Source: Neisseriaceae bacterium TC5R-5
GTDB taxonomy: Bacteria > Pseudomonadota > Gammaproteobacteria > Burkholderiales > Chromobacteriaceae
Length of the DNA stretch: 64,000 bases
Direction: 5' to 3'
Assembly (NCBI GenBank): GCA_020830965.2
Contig: JACCFC020000002.1
Coordinates: forward strand, 62,001 to 126,000
Shown here: in pieces, positions 1 to 9,483 of the stretch
How the letters are laid out: the number at the start of each line of letters is the position of its first letter
Numbering within the stretch: position 1 is the stretch's first letter
Notes under the pieces: model-generated
Told to the model about the DNA's origin: nothing
Databases searched by the model: none
The model's input: only the letters and a program-made list of their open reading frames with translations
Program-made: the position numbers and the translations under genes

Positions 1-564
1 TACGCCATTCTTACGAATTTCTTCGTTAAAAGTATTGCGATAAACGGTAACCAAACTGGCCCCTTCCACACTCACATTATAAACTCTCCAACCTTGCGGC
101 GTTTTTGAAAGCGAGTAATCCACCGATACTGGGTTAGGGTTATTGGGCAAAGTAACCGTCGATTTAACCGTAGCTTCACGATTATCATTGCTCATTACCG
201 GATTGGGCTTAATGTCAATCTGTGCGGCTTTGAAACGTGTCATCGTAGATGAGTAGGTCTGTACCAACAAGGTTTGGAACTGCTGGGTTAGTTGAGCACG
301 TTGTTCAGCTGTAGCCTGACGCCAGCCTAAACCAACAGCTAATGCCGTCATACGCTGAAAATCAAATAACGGTATCGCGGCACTTTCTACCTGCTGACGA
401 ATCTGTCTGGTGTTCTTGCCATTGTCCTGTTTCAAGATCTCAAGGATTTGACGCGAATTTTCCTTGATAAAGTCAGCAGGGCCATCATTAGCAGCCAACG
501 CCAGAGCAGATAAGCCGAATAACAAACAGCCCAAGGCAAATAATTTCTTTATCACTTTTATCAT
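1..564 (-). CDS. mlaC: MlaC periplasmic phospholipid-binding protein, 3' end off window
   Basis: MlaC carries phospholipid across the periplasm between the outer-membrane MlaA complex and the inner-membrane MlaFEDB transporter. Translating the minus strand from ATG at 564 gives 188 codons without a stop before the window edge. The N-terminus MIKVIKKLFALG followed by a hydrophobic run ending ALALAAND is a signal peptide. The body contains FDFQRMTALAVGLGWRQA, the typical MlaC/Ttg2D segment, and later a VYNVSVEGASLV stretch close to the usual C-terminus. It is the fourth gene of mlaF-E-D-C, 98 bases after mlaD. Family assignment is firm; the last residues lie outside the window. Confidence 0.93.
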   Translation of the reverse strand, partial: MIKVIKKLFALGCLLFGLSALALAANDGPADFIKENSRQILEILKQDNGKNTRQIRQQVESAAIPLFDFQRMTALAVGLGWRQATAEQRAQLTQQFQTLLVQTYSSTMTRFKAAQIDIKPNPVMSNDNREATVKSTVTLPNNPNPVSVDYSLSKTPQGWRVYNVSVEGASLVTVYRNTFNEEIRKNGV

Positions 565-662
565 CCATCCGTAAAATTAAGGTGACCTAGACAGGCCGAT
601 AATCGATGCCATATTTATTTCGATGCTCATAACTTCGAGCTTTCCCCATGCTATGCACGCTA

Positions 663-1127
663 TTAGTTTGCGCCTTTGTTAGTAAATCCAGTCATGAATC
701 TACCAATTAATTGTTCCAGCACCATGGCAGAAGAGGTAATAGCAATCGAATCGCCAGGGCGCAGTGTATTTTCCGAGCCACCCTGCAACAGGCCGATGTA
801 CTGCTCACCTAACAAACCCGCCGTCAAAATAGAGGCGCTAGCATCTTCACTGATCGGATAAGCTTTTTCTATCGTTAAAGTAACGCGTGCGCGATAGGTT
901 TTAGGGTCTAACCTAATATCACTCACCCTACCAATAACCACCCCAGCTTCTTTAACCGGCGCTTTAACTTTCAGACTACCAACGTTGTCAAAATCGGCAT
1001 ATAGCGTATAGGTTTGTGAAGCATGTTGTGGGGTCAGATTTGCCACTTTCAAGGCAAGAAAAGTCAGCGCGGCCAATCCCAATGCAACAAAAATACCAAC
1101 CCATAAATCAATAGTAGAGCGTTTCAT
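663..1127 (-). CDS. mlaD: MlaD, MCE-domain lipid-transport subunit
   Basis: MlaD is the inner-membrane-anchored MCE protein that forms a hexameric ring on MlaFE and passes lipid to or from MlaC. The 154-residue product starts MKRSTIDLWVGIFVALGLAAL, one N-terminal membrane anchor, followed by a single MCE domain (about residues 40-120) with GSLKVKAPVKEAGVVIGRV and the conserved LLGEQYIGLLQGG near residue 108. Length matches the family. It sits 11 bases after mlaE in the same operon, so co-transcription is likely. Confidence 0.95.
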   Translation of the reverse strand: MKRSTIDLWVGIFVALGLAALTFLALKVANLTPQHASQTYTLYADFDNVGSLKVKAPVKEAGVVIGRVSDIRLDPKTYRARVTLTIEKAYPISEDASASILTAGLLGEQYIGLLQGGSENTLRPGDSIAITSSAMVLEQLIGRFMTGFTNKGAN

Positions 1128-1138
1128 GCAAGTTCTTC

Positions 1139-1924
1139 CTAAAACATAAAGGCTGTCAGGATAAAGTCCAGAGCCAGAATTACTAGAGCCGAAGTCACTA
1201 CTGTGCGAGTAGTCGCAGCGGACACACCCGCTGCGGTTGGCGTAGCGTCATAACCCTCAAATACCGCTATCAGCGTAATCGCTATCCCAAAGAACAGGCT
1301 TTTAATCACACCGTTGACGACATCATTATGCCAATCTACATTGGCCTGCATTTGCGACCAAAACGTGCCGCTATCCAGCCCTATCATCACCACTCCAACC
1401 AGATAGCCACCGATAATACCGAGCATATTGAACAGCGCAGCCAAAATCGGCATGGAAATCACACCCGCCCAGAAGCGTGGGGCAATCACCCTGGCAATCG
1501 GATTGACTGCCATGACGCTCATCGCATCCAGTTGCTCAGTCGTTTTCATCAAGCCAATTTCGGCAGTCATCGCGCTACCAGCCCGGCTGGCAAACAATAA
1601 AGCCGCCAATACAGGGCCAAGCTCTCGCAATAAGGCCAACGCCACCATCGCGCCCAAGGCATCGGATGAGCCAAATTTGGCCAATGTGGTATAGCCTTGC
1701 AAGCCAAGCACCATACCAACGAACAAACCCGAGACCGAAACGATGATCAGCGACATCACCCCGGCAAAATAAATCTCCCGAATGGTCAACCGCAGCCGCA
1801 ACAAACTTTGGCCACTATTTAGTAAAATAGCCACCAGAAAACGACAGATAAAACCCAAACGCCAAACCGCGTTAATACTGATATGACCAAGACGCCGTAA
1901 CGGCGACGCAACAAAATCAAACAT
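1139..1924 (-). CDS. mlaE: MlaE, ABC permease of the phospholipid transporter
   Basis: MlaE is the membrane permease of the Mla ABC transporter. The 261-residue protein shows several hydrophobic segments and the MlaE signature around residues 95-135, ALLRELGPVLAALLFASRAG followed by MTAEIGLMKTTEQLDAM. Its start overlaps the 3' end of mlaF by 8 bases, which suggests translational coupling of the permease to its ATPase. Confidence 0.95.
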   Translation of the reverse strand: MFDFVASPLRRLGHISINAVWRLGFICRFLVAILLNSGQSLLRLRLTIREIYFAGVMSLIIVSVSGLFVGMVLGLQGYTTLAKFGSSDALGAMVALALLRELGPVLAALLFASRAGSAMTAEIGLMKTTEQLDAMSVMAVNPIARVIAPRFWAGVISMPILAALFNMLGIIGGYLVGVVMIGLDSGTFWSQMQANVDWHNDVVNGVIKSLFFGIAITLIAVFEGYDATPTAAGVSAATTRTVVTSALVILALDFILTAFMF

Positions 1925-2789
1925 CCTGCCCTCCTGTCAGCCCCAAATCAGCAGCCAGGGATTGCTGTGCTGGATAAGCAAAGTGCACCGGGCCATCGGC
2001 CTCGCCACCAATAAACTGACGCACCCAAGGTGAACTGGACTGACGTACCTCATCTGGACTGCCATGAGCAATAATCTCACCACCTGCTACGAACAGCACA
2101 TAGTCCACCACCTGCAAGGACTGGTGCACATCGTGCGTCACCATCACTGCCGTGGTATTTAGCGCATTATTTAGGCGTTTAATGAGATGGGCAATCACAC
2201 CCAGCGAGATAGGGTCCAAACCGGCGAATGGCTCGTCATACAGCATTAACTGTGGATCAAGCGCGATAGCACGGGCGAGCGCGACACGGCGGGCCATACC
2301 TCCGGACAACTCGGACGGCATCAGAGTCTGCGTCCCGCGCAGTCCTACCGCCTCCAGCTTCATGGTGACCAAATCGTGAATCATACTTTCAGGCAACTTA
2401 GTATGTTCACGAATGGGAAAGGCCACATTATCAAACACCGACAAATCGGTAAACAAAGCGCCAAACTGGAATAACATCCCCATGCGTCGGCGGTGCAGAT
2501 ATAACTCCGACTGACTCATCTCGGCAATGCTTTTACCATTGATCAGGACCTCGCCAAGCTGGGGCGTAATCTGTCCAGAAATCAGACGCAATAGCGTGGT
2601 TTTACCGCTGCCACTACCCCCCATAATGGCAACCAGCTGACCACGCTGGATGCTCAAGTTGAGGTTTTTCAGAATAGGACGTTCGCCGTAGGCGAAGCTA
2701 ACATTTCTGAATTCAATAAAAGGATCTGAAGACACGAAATTTCCAAAATTACCTACAAAGCGCCGGCTACGGCCACCCGATAAGAGCAA
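1917..2789 (-). CDS. mlaF: MlaF, ATPase of the phospholipid transporter
   Basis: This is the cytoplasmic ATP-binding subunit that drives MlaE/MlaD. The 290-residue reading has Walker A GGSGSGKTT at 57-65, the signature LSGGM at 161-165 and Walker B LMLYDEP at 181-187, with the Mla-type MARRVALARA after the signature. The first 18 residues (MLLSGGRSRRFVGNFGNF) do not look like family sequence. An internal GTG at residue 19 (VSSDPFIEF, near position 2735) may be the true start; the ribosome site is weak for both. First gene of the mla operon. Bases 2790-2928 before it contain no gene. Confidence 0.94.
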   Translation of the reverse strand: MLLSGGRSRRFVGNFGNFVSSDPFIEFRNVSFAYGERPILKNLNLSIQRGQLVAIMGGSGSGKTTLLRLISGQITPQLGEVLINGKSIAEMSQSELYLHRRRMGMLFQFGALFTDLSVFDNVAFPIREHTKLPESMIHDLVTMKLEAVGLRGTQTLMPSELSGGMARRVALARAIALDPQLMLYDEPFAGLDPISLGVIAHLIKRLNNALNTTAVMVTHDVHQSLQVVDYVLFVAGGEIIAHGSPDEVRQSSSPWVRQFIGGEADGPVHFAYPAQQSLAADLGLTGGQDV

Positions 2790-2928
2790 TTAATTCGAGA
2801 CCTGAATGCGACGAAATACCAACCTAAAACAGCTAAGCCGCATGCCACAGTAAGGTATTAGTCTAGCACAGAGCAATGCTGCAAATCAGCGAAGGAATAA
2901 TGAACAAACACCACACCCCCGCCTAGCT

Positions 2929-3750
2929 TCACACGCCTCGCAATAAATCGTTTATGCTAGTTTTACTACGGGTCTGGGCATCTACTTTCTTCACAATCAC
3001 CGCACAATACAAGCTGTAACTACCGTCTTTACTGGGCAAATTACCAGAGACAACCACCGAGCCCGGCGGAACACGACCATAACTGATTTCCCCAGTTTCT
3101 CTATCGTAGATCTTGGTAGACTGACCGATATACACCCCCATGGAGATCACCGAACCTTCACCAACAATAACCCCTTCCACAATTTCAGAACGCGCACCGA
3201 TAAAACAGTTGTCTTCGATAATCGTCGGATTCGCCTGCAAAGGCTCCAACACGCCACCAATCCCCACCCCGCCTGACAAGTGCACATTTTTACCAATCTG
3301 TGCACATGAGCCAACGGTAGCCCAAGTATCCACCATCGTGCCTTCGTCAACATACGCGCCGATATTCACATAGCTAGGCATCAATACTGTATTTTTGGCA
3401 ATAAAACTACCCTTACGTGCAAGCGCACCAGGCACAACCCGAAAACCTGAGGCCAGAAAACGGGCCTGATCCCAATCAGCAAATTTAGTATCGACTTTAT
3501 CGAAGTAGCGACTCACACCATCGTCAGACACGGCATTGTCTCGTAGACGAAAAGACAACAATACGGCTTTTTTCAGCCACTGATTCACTACCCACTCACC
3601 ATTTTTCTGCTCGGCCACGCGCAGATGGCCACTATCCAAACCATCAATTACCTCGGCAATAGCAGCTTGCAAAGCAGTAGAAGCATTAGCAGGCGTCAAT
3701 TCGGCACGTTTTTCGAAACTTTCCTCAATCAGAGACTGAAGTGAGTGCAT
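2929..3750 (-). CDS. dapD: 2,3,4,5-tetrahydropyridine-2,6-dicarboxylate N-succinyltransferase
   Basis: DapD transfers succinyl from succinyl-CoA to tetrahydrodipicolinate in the succinylase branch of lysine and meso-diaminopimelate synthesis. The 273-residue protein has the helical N-terminal domain and then left-handed beta-helix hexapeptide repeats (about residues 100-240), including [20 protein letters not shown] and [20 protein letters not shown]. The length is exactly typical. It lies 48 bases downstream of dapC, the next enzyme of the same branch, on the same strand. Confidence 0.97.
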   Translation of the reverse strand: MHSLQSLIEESFEKRAELTPANASTALQAAIAEVIDGLDSGHLRVAEQKNGEWVVNQWLKKAVLLSFRLRDNAVSDDGVSRYFDKVDTKFADWDQARFLASGFRVVPGALARKGSFIAKNTVLMPSYVNIGAYVDEGTMVDTWATVGSCAQIGKNVHLSGGVGIGGVLEPLQANPTIIEDNCFIGARSEIVEGVIVGEGSVISMGVYIGQSTKIYDRETGEISYGRVPPGSVVVSGNLPSKDGSYSLYCAVIVKKVDAQTRSKTSINDLLRGV

Positions 3751-3798
3751 GGTGTGAAATCCTTCTTTGTATGAGAGATAAAATATGACTGAATCAGA

Positions 3799-5019
3799 TC
3801 AAAACGCCATCTGTGAGTGCAATGCAGCAAAACCATCACGGCAAAATGCCGCCATACGCTGTGCACCCTCCAGACACTCGGCCTGACTGGCTACCAAAGC
3901 AATACGAATATAAGTGGCCCCCGGATTCACTCCCTGGGCAGCACGCGCCAAATAACTACCGGGCAAGACCGTTATATAGTGCTGGGCAAATAACTGCTGG
4001 GCAAACTGAACATCGTCACCACCAGGCACTTGCACCCACAAATAAAAACCAGCATCCGGCTGGACAACGGTTAAACCTGCGGCCTGCAAGCAAGGTATCA
4101 CGGCGGCAAACTTGGCCCGGTACTCTGCCTGGTTAGCAATCACATGGGCCTCGTCCTCCCAAGCTGCGACACTGGCAGCCTGAATACTCGGGCTCATCGC
4201 ACTACCGTGATAAGTACGGTACAACAAGAATGCAGCGAGGATTGTCTCATCGCCGGCGACAAAACCGGAACGCATACCAGGCACATTGGAGCGTTTTGAC
4301 AGACTGGTAAACATCAGCAAACGCTCAAAACCACGTCCCAACTGCTGCGCGGCCTGTAAGCACCCCAAAGGAGGGGTGCCAAAGTGAATTTCAGAATAAC
4401 ATTCGTCACTGGCAATGACGAAACCGTAACGGTCAGATAACTCAAAAAGCCGTTGCCACTCCACCAGCGACATCACAGCACCAGTAGGATTATTAGGACT
4501 ACACACCATCACCAACTGCGTTCGCTGCCAGATCGCAACAGGGACCTGCTCCCAATCTGCCTGAAACTGATTAGCCGCGACACAATTAACATAGTAAGGC
4601 TCTGCTCCTGCCAGCAGCGCAGCACCTTCATAAATCTGATAAAACGGGTTGGGGGAAATCACCACCGGCTTCAGTGCAGCGCTGGCATCAATCACCGTTT
4701 GCACCACAGCAAACAATGCCTCACGACTACCATTCACCGGTAAAATTTGACTTTGGGCATTCAGCTGTACGCCATAACGCCGCTGCACCCAGTCGGCACA
4801 AGCCTGTCTTAACGGCTCCCCTCCCTGCGTACTAGGGTACTGGGCAAGCCCATCCAAATTATCGCGTAAAGCCTGCTTAACCACCTCAGGAGTAGGGTGC
4901 TTAGGCTCACCGATGGACAGATTAATCGGTGCCAACCCAGCCGGCGGAGCGACCTTTGACAGTAAAGCGCGCAGACGCTGAAATGGATAGTCTTGCAGAC
5001 TAGCTAGATGTGGATTCAC
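3799..5019 (-). CDS. dapC: Succinyldiaminopimelate transaminase (fold-type I PLP aminotransferase)
   Basis: The product transfers an amino group from glutamate to N-succinyl-2-amino-6-oxopimelate in lysine synthesis. The 406-residue sequence has the class I/II aminotransferase landmarks: SPNNPTG at 174-180, SDECYSE at 204-210, and SLSKRSN at 239-245 with Lys242 as the PLP-binding lysine, then PGMRSGFVAG. Adjacency to dapD separates DapC from generic aspartate or alanine aminotransferases. Other class I aminotransferase roles cannot be excluded from sequence alone. Confidence 0.9.
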   Translation of the reverse strand: MNPHLASLQDYPFQRLRALLSKVAPPAGLAPINLSIGEPKHPTPEVVKQALRDNLDGLAQYPSTQGGEPLRQACADWVQRRYGVQLNAQSQILPVNGSREALFAVVQTVIDASAALKPVVISPNPFYQIYEGAALLAGAEPYYVNCVAANQFQADWEQVPVAIWQRTQLVMVCSPNNPTGAVMSLVEWQRLFELSDRYGFVIASDECYSEIHFGTPPLGCLQAAQQLGRGFERLLMFTSLSKRSNVPGMRSGFVAGDETILAAFLLYRTYHGSAMSPSIQAASVAAWEDEAHVIANQAEYRAKFAAVIPCLQAAGLTVVQPDAGFYLWVQVPGGDDVQFAQQLFAQHYITVLPGSYLARAAQGVNPGATYIRIALVASQAECLEGAQRMAAFCRDGFAALHSQMAF

Positions 5020-5119
5020 GCGCAGTCCTCTTCGTTAGTGCACAGACAAAGAAGGCATCTTAACAAAATCCGTGAATCCTGCGGCAACCTTAAGCAACGA
5101 TTAAGCCAACCCGCACTAA

Positions 5120-5231
5120 GAGCCGCTAACAAAACCTCGAAGAGTCCCTGAGCCAAGGCACGCCGACGCAGACAGTACCAGTCGTACGACAAGGAGGCGC
5201 AACGCTGAATCAGGGGGTTTGTTAGCGGCTC
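5120..5231. mobile_element. MITE-like element, 112 bp, with terminal inverted repeats
   Basis: The left end reads GAGCCGCTAACAAAACC and the right end is its near-perfect inverse (GGTTTGTTAGCGGCTC). The element is flanked on both sides by TAA, a plausible 3-bp target duplication of the TNA type known for the IS1031 subgroup of IS5. There is no ORF inside. The right end abuts the stop codon of the Gcr-family gene: the TAG is made of flank TA plus the first G of the element read on the minus strand. A left-end relic of the same family occurs at 37539. Confidence 0.75.
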
Positions 5232-7294
5232 TAATGATTCCCATCATTTTTTGCGTTGACCACAACAGCATCACGGTCTGTTTCTACACAAAGCTGGCTA
5301 GATTTTGGCACCAGCAAGAAGGACCAAGGACGGCGCAAAAACTGTTTAAGCAATAAAGGGCACAATAGTAGCAGCAAACCACCGCTCATTTTGCGTGAAC
5401 GCAAAGCCACCCACAGCGCCAAGAAAAAACTGACCACCAAATTAGTTAAACCAATCAATGCCACGCCGACACCAGCCAGCAACATCACCTTGACCGGTAG
5501 CTGAAAATCTAGTGCGACCGAGGCAAAGGCCAGATTTGCCGCCGAAAAAGTGATATGGCGAATATCCAGAGGCAATCCCAGAATCGTTCCTATCGTACCA
5601 GTTAGGCCAAGAAACATACCGAAATAAAAGTTACCCGCCAAAGCGCCCAAATTATGTTCAATATAATGCCCTAGCTTGCGAGCCCGATGTGCACCCAACC
5701 AACGCTGTATACCAGGATGCTCAGCGATACGCTCAGGGATACGCCGATAGACCGCCATATTGTCGTAATAACCGGCAATCAATCCCGCCAAAAACAAAAA
5801 TACCCCAGCAATCGCCGCATGTGGCAAAGCCAAACTGGCAATAGGGTTAATTTCATGCAGCAAGTGCTGCGCTTTGGCAGCATCCATCACAGGCATCCCA
5901 AACAGAGCATGCCAAGCATAAGCGATTAAACCGGCCGTGGGGATCACTAACAAAACATTGCCCAGAATAGCAACAAACTGGGTACGCATGACCTTGGTGA
6001 CCAGATCAGCCAACTCAAGCAACTGCTGTTTATGACCATCACTCTGCTGCAGCACAGTGGCAATACGAGCCGCCGTCATTGCTGGTTGCTTAGTGGCAAT
6101 CGTGAAATGCAGCATCTGAACAACAATAAAGCCAATTGCGTAATTAAGACCAAACGCGATGCCTTCCCACAGCAGAGGCAAGTGGCTACGGGCAAGCATT
6201 AGTTTAATCAAGGCCATAAAACCAACAACTAAACCTGCCCCCATCGCCGCCTTAGCCATGGCGGTAAGCTCCTTACCACTTTCAGCAATATAGTGCTCAC
6301 CATGCCTACCAGCATGCTCCGTCACTTGCAGTGCCAATAATTCAATGTTGGACTTAAACAAATCCCGCAAACTGTATTGACGATTTTCTGCCCGCGCAAA
6401 GGTTACCAACAACTCAAACAATTGCGGTTGCGTAGTGGGATCATGCTGAGGCTCCAAAATGGCCAGCAAGGCACGAATACGCACCAGATTCTGCATCAGA
6501 CGCAGATAGTGGTAGGTAAGATTGATCGAAATACCCATGCGCCGTGAGTTTTTACGCACCTTGATCAGAATGGACTCACACTGCTCAAGCAGCACCAGAA
6601 TATGCTTGTCATCCTCCTGGCTAAGCTCATGACTCCTCAAGCCTTGGCAATAACTCTCCACATAGCGCAGCACTTCGGCATTCAAATGCAGAAACGGCGA
6701 TTCAAAACGTTCGATATCAGGATTGATACGAACCAGCTCAGGCTCCAGACCAATCGCCGTAATTTGTGCTGATAACACCTGCACCGACTCAAGCAGCTGC
6801 AAACGTGTCTGCACACAAGCCTCATGGTTATCATTTTCATGCCAGGCCAGCGCTCTCCATAAGTCCTGCCAGATCCCCGCGGGGATAGCCGCCAACCAGA
6901 CATAATCATCCTTACGGCGAAACAGGCGACCAAAACGATCCTGCAATGAATCCGGCTTATAAGGCATGGGCAAAATACGCTCACCAATACGCCGCTTCAG
7001 TGCCGAGGCAAAATTCTCATTCGCTAAAATACCCGACTCGGTGTACAGCGGAATCTGTCGAGTTTCCGTCAGCAAATGCAATAAGGCATTGCGCAGTGCC
7101 AGACGATATTGACTTTGATGCTCCAACAAATAAGATAAGGCCTGTAAATTAGTGACCGCCTGTTGCGCATCGCTGGCATGCGAAGGGCGCAAGCCCTGAA
7201 TCAATTCCGACAAGCTATCTAACGGTGAATGGCTGACACTCAAACCATATAATGCTTGCTCAAGAGGTGTGGATTTATTTTCTTTATTCATCAA
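5231..7294 (-). CDS. Gcr-family protein annotated as site-specific recombinase (COG4389), membrane protein
   Basis: The 687-residue product matches the large protein family labelled site-specific recombinase, Gcr family, common in Neisseriales and other betaproteobacteria. The first 340 residues are mostly helical and charged; the C-terminal half has multiple hydrophobic segments (for example MGAGLVVGFMALIKLML, and FYFGMFLGLTGTIGTILGLP near residue 560). It carries no recognisable tyrosine- or serine-recombinase catalytic motif, so the recombinase label is historical and the function is unknown. The stop codon lies exactly at the end of the MITE at 5120-5231, so the native C-terminus may have been changed by that insertion. 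Confidence 0.85.
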   Translation of the reverse strand: MMNKENKSTPLEQALYGLSVSHSPLDSLSELIQGLRPSHASDAQQAVTNLQALSYLLEHQSQYRLALRNALLHLLTETRQIPLYTESGILANENFASALKRRIGERILPMPYKPDSLQDRFGRLFRRKDDYVWLAAIPAGIWQDLWRALAWHENDNHEACVQTRLQLLESVQVLSAQITAIGLEPELVRINPDIERFESPFLHLNAEVLRYVESYCQGLRSHELSQEDDKHILVLLEQCESILIKVRKNSRRMGISINLTYHYLRLMQNLVRIRALLAILEPQHDPTTQPQLFELLVTFARAENRQYSLRDLFKSNIELLALQVTEHAGRHGEHYIAESGKELTAMAKAAMGAGLVVGFMALIKLMLARSHLPLLWEGIAFGLNYAIGFIVVQMLHFTIATKQPAMTAARIATVLQQSDGHKQQLLELADLVTKVMRTQFVAILGNVLLVIPTAGLIAYAWHALFGMPVMDAAKAQHLLHEINPIASLALPHAAIAGVFLFLAGLIAGYYDNMAVYRRIPERIAEHPGIQRWLGAHRARKLGHYIEHNLGALAGNFYFGMFLGLTGTIGTILGLPLDIRHITFSAANLAFASVALDFQLPVKVMLLAGVGVALIGLTNLVVSFFLALWVALRSRKMSGGLLLLLCPLLLKQFLRRPWSFLLVPKSSQLCVETDRDAVVVNAKNDGNH

Positions 7295-7558
7295 ATATCT
7301 ATTGTAAATTAATTGGATCTGAAGCTTTTAAACAAATACTTGATATGCAAATATTCATCACTATCAGTCTAGTGTAGACAAGTGAGCAGCCCCAGAAATT
7401 CCTTGCCTGCAATCTATCACCGGCAAAACCCAAATCACCCCACCAGGCAGCGCACCAGAGGTACGCATAGGCAATTATTCTTCAGGCATATCAACAACCT
7501 GCTTTCCATCACCGGCAATGGCCTTTACAATCGCCGCACTTTATCCATTAGCAAATTC

Positions 7559-8353
7559 ATGACTAAACATATACCCCGCAAGCGTTTTGGACAGAATTTC
7601 CTTCAAGATGATAGTGTGATTGCTAACATTGTGCATGCGGTCAACCCACAATATAATGACATTATCATGGAAATTGGCCCTGGACTGGGAGCCATCACCA
7701 AGCCTTTGCTGGCACGTGTCAACCATTTGCATGTTGTGGAAATAGACCGGGATATCATCCATCGCCTACGCCAAACATTTCCGGTGGATAAACTCACCAT
7801 CCATGCAGGTGACGCACTGGCTTTTGACTTTGCTGCCGTGGCGGCGACGCCGATAAAAATTGTGGGGAATTTACCTTACAATATTTCAACACCGTTGCTG
7901 TTTCATCTGGCCAGTTATGGACAAAGCATCATTGATATGCACTTCATGCTGCAAAAGGAAGTGGTCGAGCGCATGGTGGCCGAGCCCTCCACTACCGATT
8001 ACGGGCGCTTAAGCGTGATGCTGCAGTATCGTTTCGAGATGGAACATATTTTATCGGTGCCACCAGAAGCATTCTGGCCACCACCAAAAGTTGACTCAGC
8101 CGTCGTGCGCATGATTCCGCTACCTGGACGTTGCGGACACGCAAACGATGAACAACTACTAGCCGACGTCGTGCTGAAGGCCTTCTCACAACGCCGTAAA
8201 ACCTTGAGAAACAACCTTAAAGGCTGGCTAACAGAAGACGACTTTAGTGCTTTGAACATAGACTCCGGGATACGCCCGGAAAACCTAGCAGTAGCCGATT
8301 ATGTGCGCCTGGCAAATTATTTATCGGCTCAGGCCAATCCGGTGCCCAAGTAG
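7559..8353 (+). CDS. rsmA: 16S rRNA (adenine1518-N6/adenine1519-N6)-dimethyltransferase
   Basis: RsmA (KsgA) dimethylates two adjacent adenines in the helix 45 loop of 16S rRNA during small-subunit maturation. From ATG at 7559 the protein is 264 residues and begins MTKHIPRKRFGQNFLQD, the canonical N-terminus. The SAM motif is MEIGPGLG (38-45) and the catalytic motif NLPY is at 104-107. An open frame extends upstream to GTG 7382, but those 59 codons are not family sequence. It is divergent from the Gcr gene; 7295-7558 should hold both promoters and shows no other gene. Confidence 0.96.
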   Translation: MTKHIPRKRFGQNFLQDDSVIANIVHAVNPQYNDIIMEIGPGLGAITKPLLARVNHLHVVEIDRDIIHRLRQTFPVDKLTIHAGDALAFDFAAVAATPIKIVGNLPYNISTPLLFHLASYGQSIIDMHFMLQKEVVERMVAEPSTTDYGRLSVMLQYRFEMEHILSVPPEAFWPPPKVDSAVVRMIPLPGRCGHANDEQLLADVVLKAFSQRRKTLRNNLKGWLTEDDFSALNIDSGIRPENLAVADYVRLANYLSAQANPVPK

Positions 8354-8444
8354 CACACGTCTTTACTCAACAAAAATGTGCTCACCCGTCGTGTGAAACT
8401 ATGCACAGCGGGTGGTTTTTCAAGACGCAACAAGGAGAAACACC

Positions 8445-9350
8445 ATGCGTATTGGTTCCACTATCATGGCTGCGGCCATTTGTTCCGCATTGCTTACCAC
8501 GTCAACCATGGCCGCAGAGCTCAGCGGCACCTTGAAAAAGATCAAGGACTCCGGAGTCATCGTATTAAGCAACCGCGACTCCTCCATCCCTTTCTCCTAT
8601 TACGATAACAACCAGAAACCGATTGGTTACTCCGTAGGGCTAGCCAACAATGTTGCTGAGCAGATTAAAAAAGAGCTGAAAATGCCTAATCTGCGAGTCA
8701 AATACAGCCTGGTAACCTCCCAGAACCGTATCCCACTAGTGCAGAACGGCACCGTTGATCTCGAATGCGGTTCGACGACCAACAATCTGGAACGGCAGCG
8801 CCAGGTGGATTTTTCGGTAGGTATTTTTGAAATCGGCACTCGTCTACTCACAGCCAAAAGCGCCGGCATTAAAGACTTTCCCGACCTGAAGGGCAAAAAC
8901 GTCGTCACCACCGCCGGTACCACCTCGGAACGGCTGCTCAAAGCGATGAATGTCGATAAAAAAATGGACATGCGCATTATTTCGGCCAAAGATCACGGCG
9001 AAGCCTTCCTGATGCTGGAGTCCGGCCGTGCCGCTGCTTTCATGATGGACGATGTCCTACTCTATGGCGAAGTAGCCAAAGCCAAAAATCCGGCCAACTG
9101 GATCGTCACCGGCAAGCCACAGTCTTTTGAAATTTATGGTTGCATGATGCGTAAGGGCGACCCGGCATTCAAAAAAGTGGTCGATACCGCGCTGATCAAC
9201 ACTTTCAAATCCGGCGAAGTGAAAAACATGTACGCCAAATGGTTTACCAGCCCCATCCCTCCTAAAGGGCTTAACCTTAACTTCCCAATGTCTGCCGAAT
9301 TTAAGGCCCTGATTGCCAACCCGACAGACAAAGCCGCCGAGCAAAAATAA
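8445..9350 (+). CDS. gltI: Glutamate/aspartate ABC transporter periplasmic binding protein
   Basis: This is the periplasmic substrate-binding protein of a GltIJKL-type dicarboxylic amino-acid importer. The start at 8445 is preceded by AAGGAG at suitable spacing; the product has 301 residues with a signal peptide ending TSTMAAEL. The mature chain follows the GltI pattern: GTLKKIKDSGVIVLSNRDSS near the N-terminus, DLECGSTTNNLERQRQVDFS, and the second lobe with TTAGTTSE. It is followed by a strong hairpin and then gltJ, gltK and gltL on the same strand. Confidence 0.93.
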   Translation: MRIGSTIMAAAICSALLTTSTMAAELSGTLKKIKDSGVIVLSNRDSSIPFSYYDNNQKPIGYSVGLANNVAEQIKKELKMPNLRVKYSLVTSQNRIPLVQNGTVDLECGSTTNNLERQRQVDFSVGIFEIGTRLLTAKSAGIKDFPDLKGKNVVTTAGTTSERLLKAMNVDKKMDMRIISAKDHGEAFLMLESGRAAAFMMDDVLLYGEVAKAKNPANWIVTGKPQSFEIYGCMMRKGDPAFKKVVDTALINTFKSGEVKNMYAKWFTSPIPPKGLNLNFPMSAEFKALIANPTDKAAEQK

Positions 9351-9360
9351 ATAGGCTCAT

Positions 9361-9391
9361 ACCGGGGCAAGGCTTATCGCCTTGCCCCGGT
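9361..9391 (+). promoter_or_regulatory. 13-bp perfect hairpin between gltI and gltJ
   Basis: ACCGGGGCAAGGC at 9361-9373 and its exact complement at 9379-9391 enclose the 5-base loop TTATC. There is no T-run after it. Such intercistronic stems after a binding-protein gene usually act as partial terminators or 3'-end stabilisers, giving more binding protein than permease. That role is an inference here. Confidence 0.7.
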
Positions 9392-9483
9392 CAGCATTCA
9401 TCACTTGGCTTTACCGTAATACAAGCAGGCTTACCTTCTCTTGATGGAAGGCACAGCAAGCTATTGTCGTTTGGGAGTTGCTT

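Noticed and set aside
7382-7558. 59-codon upstream extension of rsmA from GTG 7382
   Set aside because: The RsmA family starts at MTKHIPRKRFGQNF; the extension has no family character.
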